A stretch of 64,000 nt of DNA from Cyanophora paradoxa (lineage: Eukaryota > Glaucocystophyceae > Cyanophorales > Cyanophoraceae): the NCBI GenBank assembly GCA_004431415.1, contig QPMI01000222.1, forward strand, positions 88,033-152,032, read 5' to 3'. The notes under the pieces are model-generated. The model saw only the letters and a program-made list of their open reading frames with translations, did no database searches and was not told where the DNA came from. Positions within the stretch are counted from its first letter, which is position 1. Every line of letters begins with the position of its first letter. The position numbers were made by a program, and so were the translations under genes. Shown piece by piece: positions 11,442 to 24,700 of this stretch.

Positions 11442-14400
11442 ATGCCAAGGGAGGCGAAGGAGGCGCCCGTGTTCGGGCCGCTCCCCTCGCTCGAAAGAGT
11501 CCCAGCGGCCCCTTACAACGAGGCAGACCTGCTCGAGGTCCGTCCTGCCCGCCCGCCGGCCGGCCGCGGCCGCGGCGGCGGGGCCGGGCCGGGCGCGCGC
11601 CGGCCCGCGCAGCCTAGGCCTGACGCTCCGCGCCCGCGCGCGCAGGCGGTCGACGATGCCGTGCGGCTGCTCTCTGTTGGCGCGGAGGGAACGAAGCTGC
11701 TGCTCCGGTGCGCCCCGGCCCGCCCGAACCCGGCCCCCGGCCCGCGGCCGGCGCCGGCCCGCGCCGGCCGACGACGCCACGCGCATGCGTGCGCATGCAT
11801 GCGCAGGCACTCGGACCTCCGCGTTGAGTGCAAGTGCGCTGCCGCTGTCCCGGCCCGCCCGCCTCGCTCGCTCGCTTGCCAGTCCAACGTCGACGCACGC
11901 GCGCGAACGTAGTCCAGCGATGCATCCGGATTCTTATGCGCTTCCGGTCCGCAGGCGGCTGGACAAGCTCCACTACCTGTTCCGCGTCGAGCTGGATCTG
12001 GACCCGATCCCGCCCGGGCCGGCGGCGCGCATGCTCATATGCCGCTCCCTGACCAAGGCGCGCCCGCCCGCGCGCGCGCGCTTCGCGTCGTGCTCGGATG
12101 TAGGCGGTGCGAGCTCCGCGGCAGGAAGTGAGCGACACGGTGGTGAGCGAGGAGCCGGTGGCGCTGCTGGAGCCGGCGGACCCGCACGACGAGGACGGGC
12201 TGGGCGCCAGCTTCGTCGTGCGGCAAGTCTCCCACGTGTTCGGTGACCATATGAGCGCCCGCGCGCCCGCGGCCCCCTCGGCGCCCCTGCAGGCGCTTTG
12301 CCTCGCTAAGCTCGAGATTTGCGCAGGCGCCCGGCTGGAGGCCATGCTGCTCTTCGCGTGCCGAAGGCGCGGCGTATCCCCCTCGCCTCCTTTAAATTTC
12401 GCGCCCCCGAAACGACGTACCCCCCGAAACGACGTACCCCCCGCACGCACGCCCCGCAGGCTCGCCGACGGGTCGGCTCTCTCAGCCAGGTTCGCCTGCG
12501 ACCTGGACGAGAACAACGCGTGGTGCGCGCGGTCGCGAATTCGAATGCATATATACGCCATGGCCCTCGGATTCCGCGCCGAAGCGAGTACCCCTCAGGA
12601 CCCCCCGCGGGTACCAAGACAAGATGCACGCTTGTGCCATGTGGCACGTTGCGGGACCGGAGTCGGGCCAGAAGTGCCGGTGCGAGCCTGTTCGTGTACG
12701 TGTATCCTCGGCCTCCAGCCCCCACTGATCGCGAATGGGGTACCCCACCCTGCAGGCTTACTTACCAGTTCTACGAGCGCCGCTTCAGCAACTGGATGCC
12801 CGACTGGCGTGCGTTGTACCCCCTACCCCTAGGGGCATTGAAAAATATTTCTTCGCTGACCTCGACCAACCCTGTGCACGAATATATGCGTACCCCCGCC
12901 AGTGACGACACAGTTCCTGGGACGCTTCATTGGGAAGATGGTCCTGCGAGCGAGGCGTCTCGCCTTCAACACCTACGCGGCCGTGAGTTGGCGTAGCCCC
13001 CTCCGCCACGCAGATTTCGGGCTCAAAGCGGCGCGGGGCGGGCAGATGGGTCCGGAGGCGGCGGCGGCGCCGCTTCAGAGGCGTCGCGGGAGCTTCGCGC
13101 CGGGCTTCGCCTCCGGGTCGGCGGCGGCGCCCCTCCGCTGGAGCTCCGGCGCCCTCGAGGAGGCCGAGCGCGTCGGCTCCTCGGAGGACGAGGGGGGGTA
13201 CGGGTACGAGGACGAGGACGGGGCGCGTCGGCCCGATCCCGGCTGGCGCGACGACGACGCGCGCCTCGTTGTACCCCCCTCCGCGACCCTCTTCGCCTTC
13301 CCCCCGCCCCCGCCCTCCCCGGCGCCGGGCTCCTATCCCCCCGACGCCTTCTTCCACGTCCTGGGGGTACGCGCGCCCCCTCGGGTACCCCGCCGCGCGC
13401 GCTCAGAGGGGTACCGGTACAGGTGGGGAAACCTCGGGAAGAGCTGTCGCGGAACCTGCAACCCGACAGGGTGTACCAGGTGATCCGGCCTCGGCGCGCC
13501 TCTGCAGTTGCGGCCTGCAGCTGACACAGGTTGCGACAGCTGGGCCGTGGGCAGCTTCTGAAGTCATTCAGCCCGCCAAACGCTGCCGCTCTTCGCCAGG
13601 TTCATATGAGCGCATCCCGCGCTCCCGCTCAACCGTCCCCCCTTCCCCCTCCCCCCCCCCCCCCCCCCCCGCCCCGGCCCCGGCCCCCTTCCTTCCCCCT
13701 TCCCCCTCCCCCTCACCTGAGACTGTACCCCCAGGCGGAGGAGGTGATGCGGGCGACTCTCGAGGTCGGCATCCGCTTCGAGAGCCTCTCGCTCGGCTCC
13801 GGGGAGGATCAAATTGTGGAGGCGTCCCCCGAGGCGCGTACCCCCCAATCCAGAGCTAGCCAGCTAGCCAGCTAGCTAGAGCTGCGGTCCGCCCGCGCCG
13901 CCGGGCCTCGGCTCACAGCGGGCGCGCGCGCGCGCATTGGGGCGCAGGCGCTTCTGCCACCCCTCGAGCCGAAGCCCCGCGCGCGGCCGCGGCCCGGAGG
14001 GCTGGAGGAGGAGGAGGCGGCCGTTCCGCCGCCGCTGCACGGGCGGCGCCCCCTGCGGGCGACGGCCGCGGTTGTGGGCGCGGGCGCGGGCGCCGGCGCC
14101 GGCCCGACCCTCGAGCCTCATCCGGTGGCTCAGGCGCCTTTGCCCACGCCGCCTCAGCGGGCGCCGCTTGCCTCCGGTGCCGGACCCTCGCCGCGGCCTC
14201 TGGCGCCGCTGCGCTCCCTCGCGCCCTCGCCCATCCCGCCCCAGTCAGCCGTTCCCGCCCTTCCATCCCTCAACGTTCAGCTCCCGCCTCGCATTCGACG
14301 CCGCAAGAAAAAGGCGCCCCCGCCGGCCCCGGCGCCGGCCCCGCCGTCAAAGCCTGCGAGCGAGCCCCTCCCAGCCCTCGCGCCTCGCGCCGCCACCACC

Positions 14401-14710
14401 GCCGGCGCCGGCGCCCCCCATTCGTTCAGCTTCTCCTACTCTGCGATGGTTCCCGCCCCCGCGGAAGCGCATGCGGCCGGATCCGGAGCCGCAGCACCGC
14501 CGGAAATGGTCCCAGTGTATATCCTGCCCGCCTACTACGTCGTACCCCTCTCGAGCTCGCAGCTGCAGTCGGCATCGGGGTCTGACGGACTCGCGTACGC
14601 GCACGCGTCGTTCCCCTCGAGCTCGGTCTCCAGCGGTGCAAGCGCCAGCGCCAGCGGGGGCGGCTCCATCCCGAGCTCGCAGGTGCGCGGCGGCGCTTCC
14701 CCGGCCCCAG

Positions 14711-14753
<43 letters not shown>

Positions 14754-14935
14754 CCACCCCCCCGCCCTCGCCGGCCGGGCGCGCCGCTCACGCCGGGCGG
14801 GGGCGCGTGCGCGTGCAGGGCGCTTCGCCGCAGTACCCCTCCCCACCAGGCGCCGCCTCGATCGCGAGCTCGAGCTCGGGCCACGTCTCGCCGCCAGCCC
14901 CCACGCCCATCGCCAGCTCCGCTAGCTATAGCTAG
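11442..14935 (+). CDS. Putative START-like lipid-binding protein with Pro/Ser-rich tail
   Basis: Starts at ATG 11442 (MPREAKEAPVFGPLPSLERV). Phase-consistent exons: 11442-11537, 11646-11707, then short exons coding HSDLRVE, RLDKLHYLFRVELDLDPI, EVSDTVVSEEPVALLEPADP, ARLEAMLLFACRR and LSARFACDLDENNAW, then YQDKMHACAMWHVAGPES joined to LTYQFYERRFSNWMPDW and QFLGRFIGKMVLRARR. The pattern CRLTYxFYxxxxSNWMPDWL resembles the C-terminal strand and helix of START domains (xGWLPKWVVN), hence the tentative call. An acidic linker, an exon ending AEEVMRATLEVGIRFESLSL, and an Ala/Pro/Ser-rich tail follow; introns 13838-13918 and 14683-14818 remove a stop and the poly-C run. The end is TAG at 14933-14935. 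Donors at 12058 and 12367 are GC. The gene is well supported, the function is not. Confidence 0.6.
14717..14752. repeat. Poly-C run
   Basis: About 35 C within an intron (14683-14818) of the START-like gene. Read as coding it would give polyproline, but splicing around it restores a Ser-rich frame, GASPQYPSPPGAAS, after SIPSSQ. Confidence 0.8.
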
Positions 14936-15703
14936 CTAGCTACAGCGCTCAGCTGCTAGCATCCGATGCATATGCCATCATACTGAACCACAGTGGCCAT
15001 GCATGGTGCTTGCCATGTATTTTATAATTAATATTAAATTTAATGTTGCTTGCTCGGCCGCCGGCCCGTGGCGCGCGCTAGCTCTTTTTATGTCATGATG
15101 AGCACAGCGCTAATATAATTAACTCACTTGGCTTATGAGGCGGAGGATGGACTCTGGGGGAGTGCGGATATAGACCAGGAAGGCGTCGCTCTTCCAGCGA
15201 CCAAGGAGCCGCTGAGCTGATCATGAATGGCGTAGGCCGGCATGCCGGCCTCCGCGGCCGCTCGAAAGACACAGAGCTAGAGGAAAGACACAGAGCTCGA
15301 AAGAGATCGAGAAGGGACAACAAGCAGAAGAGACCGAGCAGATCTAGGGACAGAGGATGACAGACGTGAATATTTACGTGTACTCGGGAGCTGCAGCTCA
15401 CAATATTAATCGACGTTACCGTATATGTAGCACGCTCAGCGCTCGTTTTTGTTACGTTACAATTGCACATAATAGCCTGAACCATAAGAAATCCACTGCC
15501 CGAAATCGGAACACGTAAGCTTAAGGTCCGCGCCAGGGGTCCATAGCCGGAGTACTATAGCTAATCTCTACTACAACAGACCTAGATCTACATCTAGAAG
15601 CGCCTTGAAGAAACAGCATACGAAGATTAAAATGGAATTAGATAAGATCCAAGTCGATCCGGGCAGCTAACGATCGACAGTTGCGCTCAGCATGCGCATC
15701 TTG
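14936..15703. other. Convergent intergenic region
   Basis: 3' ends of the START-like gene and the TIR receptor face each other. It is AT-richer and contains TATTTTATAATTAATATTAA near 15017, GCTAGC palindromes and AGATCTAG words. A polyadenylation role is only inferred; no exon was seen. Confidence 0.4.
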
Positions 15704-18700
15704 TTACAATGGCCAGTTATATCTGTTTGCATACGACCCGAAATCGGAGCACTTTTGTTGCGCGGCGGCGTTTAGTATGGACGCCAACCAGCAGTAAAGT
15801 TGCTTAGGAAGGCTGGCCTTTCGCGGGGGCGGCGGGCCCGTGTACGCGGCCGCCTGCGTCCTGGCCGTCACTGTCGTCGCGCCGCCGAAGCCGGCGCTGC
15901 TCTTCACCCTCGCCGTGCACGTGTACGTCGTGTCGGGCGTCGCGTCCGTGAACAGGAACTCGGCAACGATGTGCGGCGGGACGGAGCGGTCCATGTAGTA
16001 GAGGTCCGGGTCCCACGAGTCCAGGGACTGCCCGAGCGCGGGCATTCGGGGTTTCACGCGCGGCTGGATGCTGAAGTTCATGGGCGCCGATCCGCCCAGA
16101 ACCTTCGCGCCCGTCGCGTCGGGCACACATGTGACGTTCGCCTCCGTCGCGAGCGCGTCGCCGCTGCGGCGGTTGTAGACGAAGACGCGCAGCTCCGTCC
16201 CCTTCCACGACCCCGCCTCCACGACCGGCTTGCTCGGAGGGGCGACGGCGCTCGCGGCGCCGGACGCAGGCCGGCGGACGCGCTTGGTGGCGGACCCGGC
16301 GCTGGCGCACGCGGTCGTCGCGACGTGGGTGGTGCGGTTGAACGAGGAGCCGTAGACGCCGGCCAGCTCGTCGGCGTCGAAGCCGCGGCTGACGACGCCG
16401 CAGCTGGCGCGAAGCAGCGCCTCGCGGGACACGTCCATCACGCGGATCGCGTACTTTGCCTCGCTCGTCAGGTAGCGCATCGCGATGTACGACCTGCGAC
16501 GTCGGTGCTGAGACGGGCGCCGCAGCGCGCCCAACGCTGACGGCGGCGCACCCGTCGTCGGCGATGGAGACGTAGGCGGGGACGGGGGCGAGGAGGTTGA
16601 CGAAGGAGGCGTCGACGGGGACGGGCCGCGCGTTGTCCGCCGCCTTGTCGCCCAGCTCGAGATCGTATATCTGCGCGCGGGTGAGGCGCGCGGCGGGACT
16701 CGACTTCGACTCTCACGCGGACCTGGAGAAACGTGGTCGTCTTCCACACCGCCACGAACCGGCCTGCGCGGATACGTCGGCTCAGCAAACGGTCGCATGT
16801 GCACAAGACGCGGCGCAGAATTTGAAAGCTGCCGGACCGTTGCGGGAGGAGCGCGGCGGGTACTTCGAGAAGGCGATGAGGATATCGGGGCTCTGCGGGC
16901 GCCCCGCGAGCGCGTCGAACGACTTGTAGCCCCGCGCGCCCGTCGCGTCCACCAGCCACAGGACCGAGGCGGAGGCGGAGGAGACGTACACGGAGGCGTC
17001 CGGGAAGCCGGGCCCGCTCCGCTGGTTCTTGGTGACGCGGTGCTTCGCCTCGCGATACTTGGTGCAGACGCGAGGCGGGAAGATCTCGCGTGCTTTCGCG
17101 AGCGCCTCTGGGGGGCAGGGCGGGTCGGGCAGCGTGGCGTCGGGCGCGGCGGCGCGCGTCCTCTGCTCGACGTGCACGGCGCGGCTGGAGTCGAGCGCGC
17201 CGTTGACGACGGGGACGGCGTAGACGGCCGCGCGCATGTCGAGGACGGCGACGGAGCCCCAGAAGAGGACCCGCCGGCAGGCGCGCTGCTTGGGGCCCCC
17301 CCAGGTCGGCACGACGGCCGGGCTGGGCGACGCCCACGCGGTGGACTGCGCGCGGATTCAACGTTGGCCTATCTGAATGGGCGTGAATTTTAAGTGAGAT
17401 GGCGCGCACCGTGGCAGACGGGCGCGACGCCAAGAGCACCACGACGCGCTCGCCGAACACGCCGTACGCGTCGTTGTGAAAAGCGAACCCCCCGAAGAAC
17501 TCTCCGTTGTACATCGGCCAAGTGACGCCCCCGTGACCGTCGCCCGCGTGATAGAACTGCGCGTCCACAATATTTATCCAAGTGAATGTCGTTCGAAGGA
17601 GGAGCGTATACGTATAATTACAAACGTACATATGAGAAGCAAAAGACGCAGTTAAGCCCGTCGCTGGAGAATCCCGCCGCGTGCTGGACATCTGACGTCG
17701 ACGAGGTTTCGAAAAGGTGCGATTGCATGAGAAATATATGCATGAAACAAAGGCACTCTACACATTTAGAAAAGTGCATATATAGATATTGCAAGCTTGA
17801 AACACGCATCCGCATGCGCTGTGCACATGCTCTACAATAATACGAGCGCGCGCACCATTCAAAAGGATGTAGTGACCAAAAGAAGGTAGTGTCCATCCAT
17901 CATTGGGCGGAAACGTGTTCCGGTGTGCAGCGTTCATCTCAAAAACGGAAACCGCAGTACTCGCGACTGGCACACCCTGCAGCATATATAGTCAAATCAG
18001 AGAAGAACATCCGAACGGCCGCGAGTGTGAGCGGTGCGAGCCTGCTCGAGCGGGTAGACGACGCCGGCCATGGCGGCCCAGGCCGAGCCGTGGAACGCCA
18101 GCGGCTCGACGTGCTCTTGCGCGCTCGGGAAGTACTGAGCGGGCAGGCGGAAACGCCCTCCAGCGTCGGTCGGCCCGTCCGTCGCCTCCAAGCCGAAGGA
18201 CAATTCGGGGTTGGAGGTGTCTTTGCGGCCGAGGATGCGGTCGAATCCGCCCGTCGGGGCGGCCTCGGCGGCGCCCATGAAAGGCGCGAACGCTTCCGAG
18301 AACGTGACGTCGTAGGGGCCTGAGGCATCCGCAGTCCATGGTACTGCCGCCGCATCGGTCCTCCACGTCCTGCGAGCAAAAACGTAGCTTCAGCGAACAA
18401 TAAAAGCCGTACTAAGGAATCGAAACGGAGAGACCATGTCTTGGCAGGGGCGATGCGCGAGGGCTGGTTGTCCACGCAGCGGCCGTCGCCCGCGAACAGC
18501 GTCCCTCCCGTCGCGCTCAAAGCGAGCAGGTCGCCCGTCGGCGGGTGCACTCCGAAAACTTCGATTTCGCAAAAGGCACGATCGATATCAGACTTCCAAT
18601 GAACTCGGACCGCAGATAATTTGAAAAGGCAAAGCCGCACAGCGGTAGTTCTTCGAGCCGTCGTTGCAGTCGGAGCACAGCGCGCCGTCCACGCTTGTCG

Positions 18701-21700
18701 CCCTGCAGCCATGACCAGTGAGTTTTGTTCGCGCCTTGAGTGAACAATGAAACGCCGCACGACGCAAGCGTGCATGCTATTAGCCCGCTCACCTTCGGGA
18801 TCCGTCGTTGCCGAGCGTGTGCTGCAGGGTCTTCAGGCCGGTCGGCCTGATCACCTGCGTGGCCTGTGTCCGGTCCCACCTGTAAGCGCTCACATCCCCG
18901 CTGGGGGCCTCGTCGACTCCCCAGTACGCGGCGCGCTCCTGGCCAGCGACCAGGACGTGGCACATGGTCGGGCTCCTGAGAAAGAGCGCGCGGTTGGGGC
19001 CGAGGCTGTCGCGGGTTGCAGAGGGCGCGTCCATCTTCTCGATCCACGACCACGCCGCGGGTGCCGGATCCAAGAACGAGGCGTCTCCGCCGTTGGATAG
19101 CTCCGCATCCAGGACGCTCGGTCCCTGTATACGTAGAACCGGCCGAGCGCAATGAGAGGAAAAGCAGCGACGCAAAGAAAACGAATCGAAGCGCGGGACC
19201 TTCTTGCGGAGCGGGGTGCCCGTGGCGACGCTCTTGAGCGCCAGCTGCGCGAAGTTTCCGGCGTCGTCGGCGGCCACGAGGAGCGGCCCGGAGGCGAGCT
19301 GCATGTGCCGGACGGTCCGCACGCCGCCCGACAGCGACACCACCTCCGCCTGCGCATGCCGCGCCAGCGCGCTTCAGAGACACGAGCAGCTGCAAGAACC
19401 AAGGCCTTCGAATGCTCAACGGGCACCATCTTCGTTGTCAGGAGATCTTGCGGCGCGCGTAGGTCGTAGAACTGGATGGCTCCGGCGGAGGCGCCCACAG
19501 CGACGAACGGCCCGCTGCCGATGATCGAGATCTGAGCGTTGACGCCGGGAATGAGTGGGACCCGATGAGCTGCGGCCGGAACAGCTCGCTCACCGACATG
19601 GCCTTGCGGCGGAGATCAAACCGCGAGCCGGTGTAGTCGACGCCGCAATCCAGCTCCGCAATCGTGCTATTGTTTATATGACAGGTATCGATGGCCGTCG
19701 AATTTGTATCAGCGCTGTATACGTAGCATCAAATAGAATGGAAACAGCGCACCGGTATCCGTGCCCGGGGAGGACTTTGGGTAATTCATTATATGGATAC
19801 TCTATGAACGGCATGAAAACCAGCTGCTGGCGGATGCACACGCCGCTGTACTTGTGCATCGCCTTGCGGAGCAGCAGCGCGCCGTAGCCACTAGAGAAAC
19901 TGCCGTCGCTGTTCGTGTTAACGTTGACGTCGTGCGCGTCCTTCGCGATTCCGATGAGAACAAGGTCCGGGTCCGCGGCCTTGACGTTGTTCACGTCCTC
20001 GTTCAGAAAGTCGGGGTTCGTCCGCTTCGTGAAGACGCACGGGGCCGAATTGAAAAGCTGAGTCTTTGCGCGCCAAGCGTTGGAGCCGCTAGGATCCCAG
20101 CAGGTCAGAGATGCAAAGTTCTGCTCCAGCGGCTCCAACTCCCGTGCGACATCCCCGTAAATCCGCAAGACACTCTCTTCGAGAGCACCGCTGGTCCATC
20201 GCAAATCATCCCTGCGCAAGCATGTATTCAACGCTTTTAACACGCTGCATTTGATGTTCAAAAGAGAGGCGACCGCACCTGAAGAAGTGGTACGAGACGG
20301 CCGGGCTGATATCGCCGAAAAGCGAGAAGGGCTGATACGAGTGGCCCGGCCCGTGCACCTGGAAGACGCCCCCAATCCAGGAGCAGTTGTCGGCCACGTC
20401 GATGTCCGTAATGCCGAGCCATAACGACATGATCCCATGCTGTAGATCCTGGATCTCGCCCGCTTGATCTCTCTGCTGCTTCGATGCCAGCACATCGGCA
20501 GCCGATTTGCTCGCGTCCTTCAGCACCGACATTGGTATGAGGATGACCGTCAGCGTTTTCAACATGTGGTCCTGAAAGCCGTCGAACGTGTAAACCGCGC
20601 CTACAGCGAGAAACTCGACGCCGTCGCGGCTGCACGTGCGCTGCGAGACAGCGATGGGGTTCGGGAACTGGTAGCCGAACGCCATCTCCGCACGCCACTT
20701 CCCGGCTTCATCATCGGTTCCGGGGTTCTCCGTCAGTTCGACTGGTGTCCACGGCTCGATGGTGAAGTGGCACAGCTCGGGCGTGCTCGGCAGATACCCT
20801 GCCGTGCCGTGCCGAAGTAAGCGATCAAATCCGGCGCATTCCAACGTTTCTGCCGTGTCATTCGGACCTTGGTACAGGGAAGCGGCGTCGGCGAACGCGA
20901 GCTTGCCGCGGTGGATGCGCATGACGTTGCGGGGCCTCGCGGCCGCCTTTGCCGTCTCCGTGTTCCTGAAGATGTCTTCCACGCCGCGCCACGGCGTCGC
21001 GTTGAACGTCTCTCCCGTGAAGAACAGCACGAGGTCCGACGCTGACGCAACGTGAGATGTGGTTTCATCAGTCTTTGGACGATATATATATAGCTGAGCA
21101 TGTACCGACGAACACGTCGTGGGTCTCAAGCAGGAAGCTGCCCGCCCCCTCCTTCTTGAGGCAGCCGCGCTCCTCGGGGCGCGACTTGCTGTACACGAAG
21201 ACCGTCGAGGTCGTCCTCGGCAGGCACCTGGCGACGGAGGGGGTCGGCAAAGGGTCGGCAATGAAGTGGGAATGAAAAGGGAAGCGCTAGCGCTCAAACC
21301 CATGCAAGCCCATGACCGGGATTTCAGCTAACGCTAGCAATGAAAGGGTCGGGCGAAGGAAATAGAACGTGAGCTGCAGCACTCGAACACAGGATCTGGT
21401 CCGGATTCAAAGAAACGCACCCGATGCCGTCGGCGTCCTGCGCACCCGATGCCGTCGGCGTCCTGCGCAGAGGTGCTGCATACAGGGACCTCGGGTCCAA
21501 GACGTCGGACGTGCATCTGGGGCGGACGGGAGTGTGAGAGGCTCGCGTGCCACGGTGTGCAGAAACGACGGTACACGAGTGCTGGAAATTAATCGGCCGG
21601 CAATTTCTTTCGCAGCAGTATTCTGCAAAAGATCTAGAGCACTCGTTACTGCCACGGACGGTGACTGCCACTATTTCGGCAAATTTTGACTGCCACTATT

Positions 21701-24700
21701 TCGGCAATTTTTGACTGCCACTATTTCGGCAATTTTTGAACGCGAACCAAGACGTCGCCGTAGTCGTCGATGAAGAAGCGGACGGCGCCGAGCGAGAAGG
21801 CCCAGAAGCTCGTCTTGTTTGCAGAGCCGGCGAGCACGTCCCTGATCGTGTAGACGAGGTTGTTCGCGTCATCAAAGACGTGACCCAGCAGGTGCATCTG
21901 GTCGGGCGGCGTCGGCCGAGTGGGATCAAAGAGAGATCTAAAACGGGCCGCGTTCGCACCTGGAATGTGTGGATTGGGCTTGTGGGCACATCGACGAAGA
22001 GGTTCGTCGGGGCGACGATGCCGATGCCGGCGAGGAGCGTGAGGGTCCCGCGGGGAGATGTCGCCGTGAAAGTCTGCCGCGCCGTCGGCCGCGGGTGAGA
22101 ATTCGAAAGCAAAGGGCGCAGAGCTAGCGCTCAAGGCGGCCGATCCCGCCGCGCGCACCTGGAAGTCGTAGAACGAGCTCTTCGTGGCGAAGTCCGCGAT
22201 GGTGGCGCTGCCGACCTCGAGCAGCGACCGGCGGCGGGCGGAGGCGGGGGTGGAGCCGCCCGTCCAGAGGTAGCCGCTGGCGCTCGACTCGAGGACGGAG
22301 CGGAGCGTCGACTCGGCGGCGGTCGTCAGCGCCGCGTTCGTGCCGCTCCCCGCCGACGCGAGCGCCTCGATGGCGAAGAGCAGCGCCGACTCGGGGTCCG
22401 ATCCGCCGCTCGAGAGCGCCGCCGAGATCGTCTGCCGGTCCTCCGCCTCTGCCAGCGCCGCCTGCGCCGCAACGAGCGCCTTGGCCGTCGCGTTCTGCGC
22501 TACTTGCGCCGCCACGAGCGCCTTTGCCGTCTCGTTCTGCGCCACCTGCGCCGTGACGAGCGCCTTGGCCGTGTCGTTCTGCGAGGAGATGGCCAGCAGC
22601 TCGTTCGACTTGGCGATGGCGCTCTGGCTCTTGGCCTCCGCCTCGGCGGTCATGGCCCGCACGAGATTCGCAAGCGCCTCGTCCCTCCGCTGGTCGGCGA
22701 GCAGCGACGCGTTCAGCGCCCTCGCCGCGTTGAGGATCGCCAGCGCCTCCTGCTCCTTGGCCCGCTGCGCCTCCTCCGTCGCCCGCCGCGACTCCTCCGT
22801 GGCCCGCCGCGACTCCTCCGTGGCCCGCCGCGACTGCGTCTCCGCCTCCGTCTTCTGCTTCTCCGCTTCTATCCTCTGCTTCTCCGCTTCCATCGTCTGC
22901 TTCTCCGCTTCGGTCTTTTGTTGGGCGGCGCTGACTGCGCGAGCAAGACGTTCAGAACACGCTGACTGAATTCGAAACACGGATCGCACTCGCGAAAATA
23001 ATGGACACAATCAACGCCGCCAGGAGCACTGGACGCGCGAGGGCGTCAGTGGCAACACGCAGACCGAATCGCACTTTTTAATTTGGATTACCGGCCGCGA
23101 TGGTAGCCACGACGATCGCAGTCGTCCGCCGCTTCTGGACCTCCTGCTTAAGACTGTTGTGGATAAGCACCACCTGCCGCCGGCGCCAAGCTCGTTAGAT
23201 GGCAGGCCCACAATCGGAAGCGCGCCCTCAAAGCGGGCACGCCTGCTCGGGTGTCGGCTTGAGGAACGGCGCGCCGGCACCGGCCGCCGCTTGCCGCTTG
23301 CCGAGGTGCGCCGGGACGCCAGCGTCCCGGCTGGACCCAGGCCGCGACGGCCAGAGGCGGGAGAGGGAGGTCGGGATGTGGAACATGTCCGCGACCTGGC
23401 AAGCGAAGCGCGGCACAGCGTCAGCTGCAGGGCCGAGGCGACCGGGGCCGTCGAGGGGGAGCTAGAGCTCGCCGTGTAGTTGGCCTTCTTCGCCGCCTCG
23501 GGGTCCGCCTTGCGCAGCCACTCGAACGCCTCCTCCAGCGCGAAGCCGTGCTAGCGCGCTCTCAGCGAGAGCACAGAGACGGAGCCGATCGCGAATCGAA
23601 GCAAACAAAAGCAACTGACGCGAACCAGGAGAACGGCCTCGGCCTTTGTGCGGTTCTCCTTTGGGACGTCGTTCAGCTGCACGCCCTTCTCGTCCATCCA
23701 CTTCGTACCCGCGTCGAAGCCCAGCGCTGCCGGCGGACGCGGCTCAGAGGGCGCTTTCGAGACGGACGGGGCCGGCGCCGGCGCTGGCGCGCCTTCCTTG
23801 TACTTGTCGGCGCGCAGCGTGAGCTGCGTGTGCAGCCGGGCCGCCTCCGCGTCGAACTGCGTCCCGGCGGCGGCGGCGTCGGCGAGCGGCGCCGGCTCCG
23901 AAATTCCGAATTCTCGAAATTCGAAGCGCACGCGGATGGCGGCCTCCATGTCGTCGCAGGCGCGCACGAAGGCGGGGTCGGCGGAGAGCTTCGGCAGCGC
24001 CTCCGGGCTCTGCTTGTGCAGCGCCGGGAACGGAATCTTCTGCCTGCGCGCGCGCGAGCCCGGCCCGTCTCCGTCCGAAATCTAGACGGAAATCTAGACG
24101 GAAATCTAGACGGCCGTGCATGCGCACCAGGAGTTGACCGCTTCGAGGCACATCTTCTGGCGCCTGCGTAGCCGTGCAGAAGGCGTGAGCAGCAGAACGA
24201 CGGGCTCTGCGCGCGGCGGGCGGGGCGGGGGCCGTCGGACCGGAGGAAGCCGCGCTGGGACTCGGTGGCGTCGTCGTCGAGGTCGTCGGGGAGGGGCGGG
24301 ACGGGCGCCAGCTCGATGATGACCACGCGCTTGTGCTGCGCGCACGCGTACTCGAACTCGTCGATGCTGCGCCCGGCCCCGCAGGGCGGGGGCGCCGTCA
24401 GCGCCGGCGCGAGAACGCGCGCGGGGGCCGCGAATCCCCTCACCAGTATTGCGACTGGATCCAGTCTGCGATCGAAGGGCTTCAGAGCGCAAACGCGACA
24501 GACGCGGGCTTGGCATCACACACCCGGAGTCAGCAGGACCAGCATTGTCGACGCGCCCTTGATGGCTGAGCGCGCGCGCGTGAGGCCAGGCCGGGGGCGC
24601 GCGGGGCCGTGCCCTATCGAATGCATATAATCCAAGCACCGGCGGCGATGGCCTTGCCCCTGAAGAGCGCGTGAGCAATTGCAAGCGCAAGGAAGCTAAG

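Noticed and set aside
21280-21740. Splitting the TIR receptor into two genes at the TAG near 21724 and an ATG near 21303
   Set aside because: A phase-0 splice from after FFIDDYGDVL to an acceptor just before RFPFHSHFIADP gives a continuous frame into conserved-looking exons. Kept as an alternative only.
23000-24200. A STAND/NACHT ATPase between TIR2 and the membrane helix
   Set aside because: No GxxxxGK[ST] P-loop or Walker B seen in any frame that joins the flanking exons; the region codes short helical and Pro/Ala segments only.
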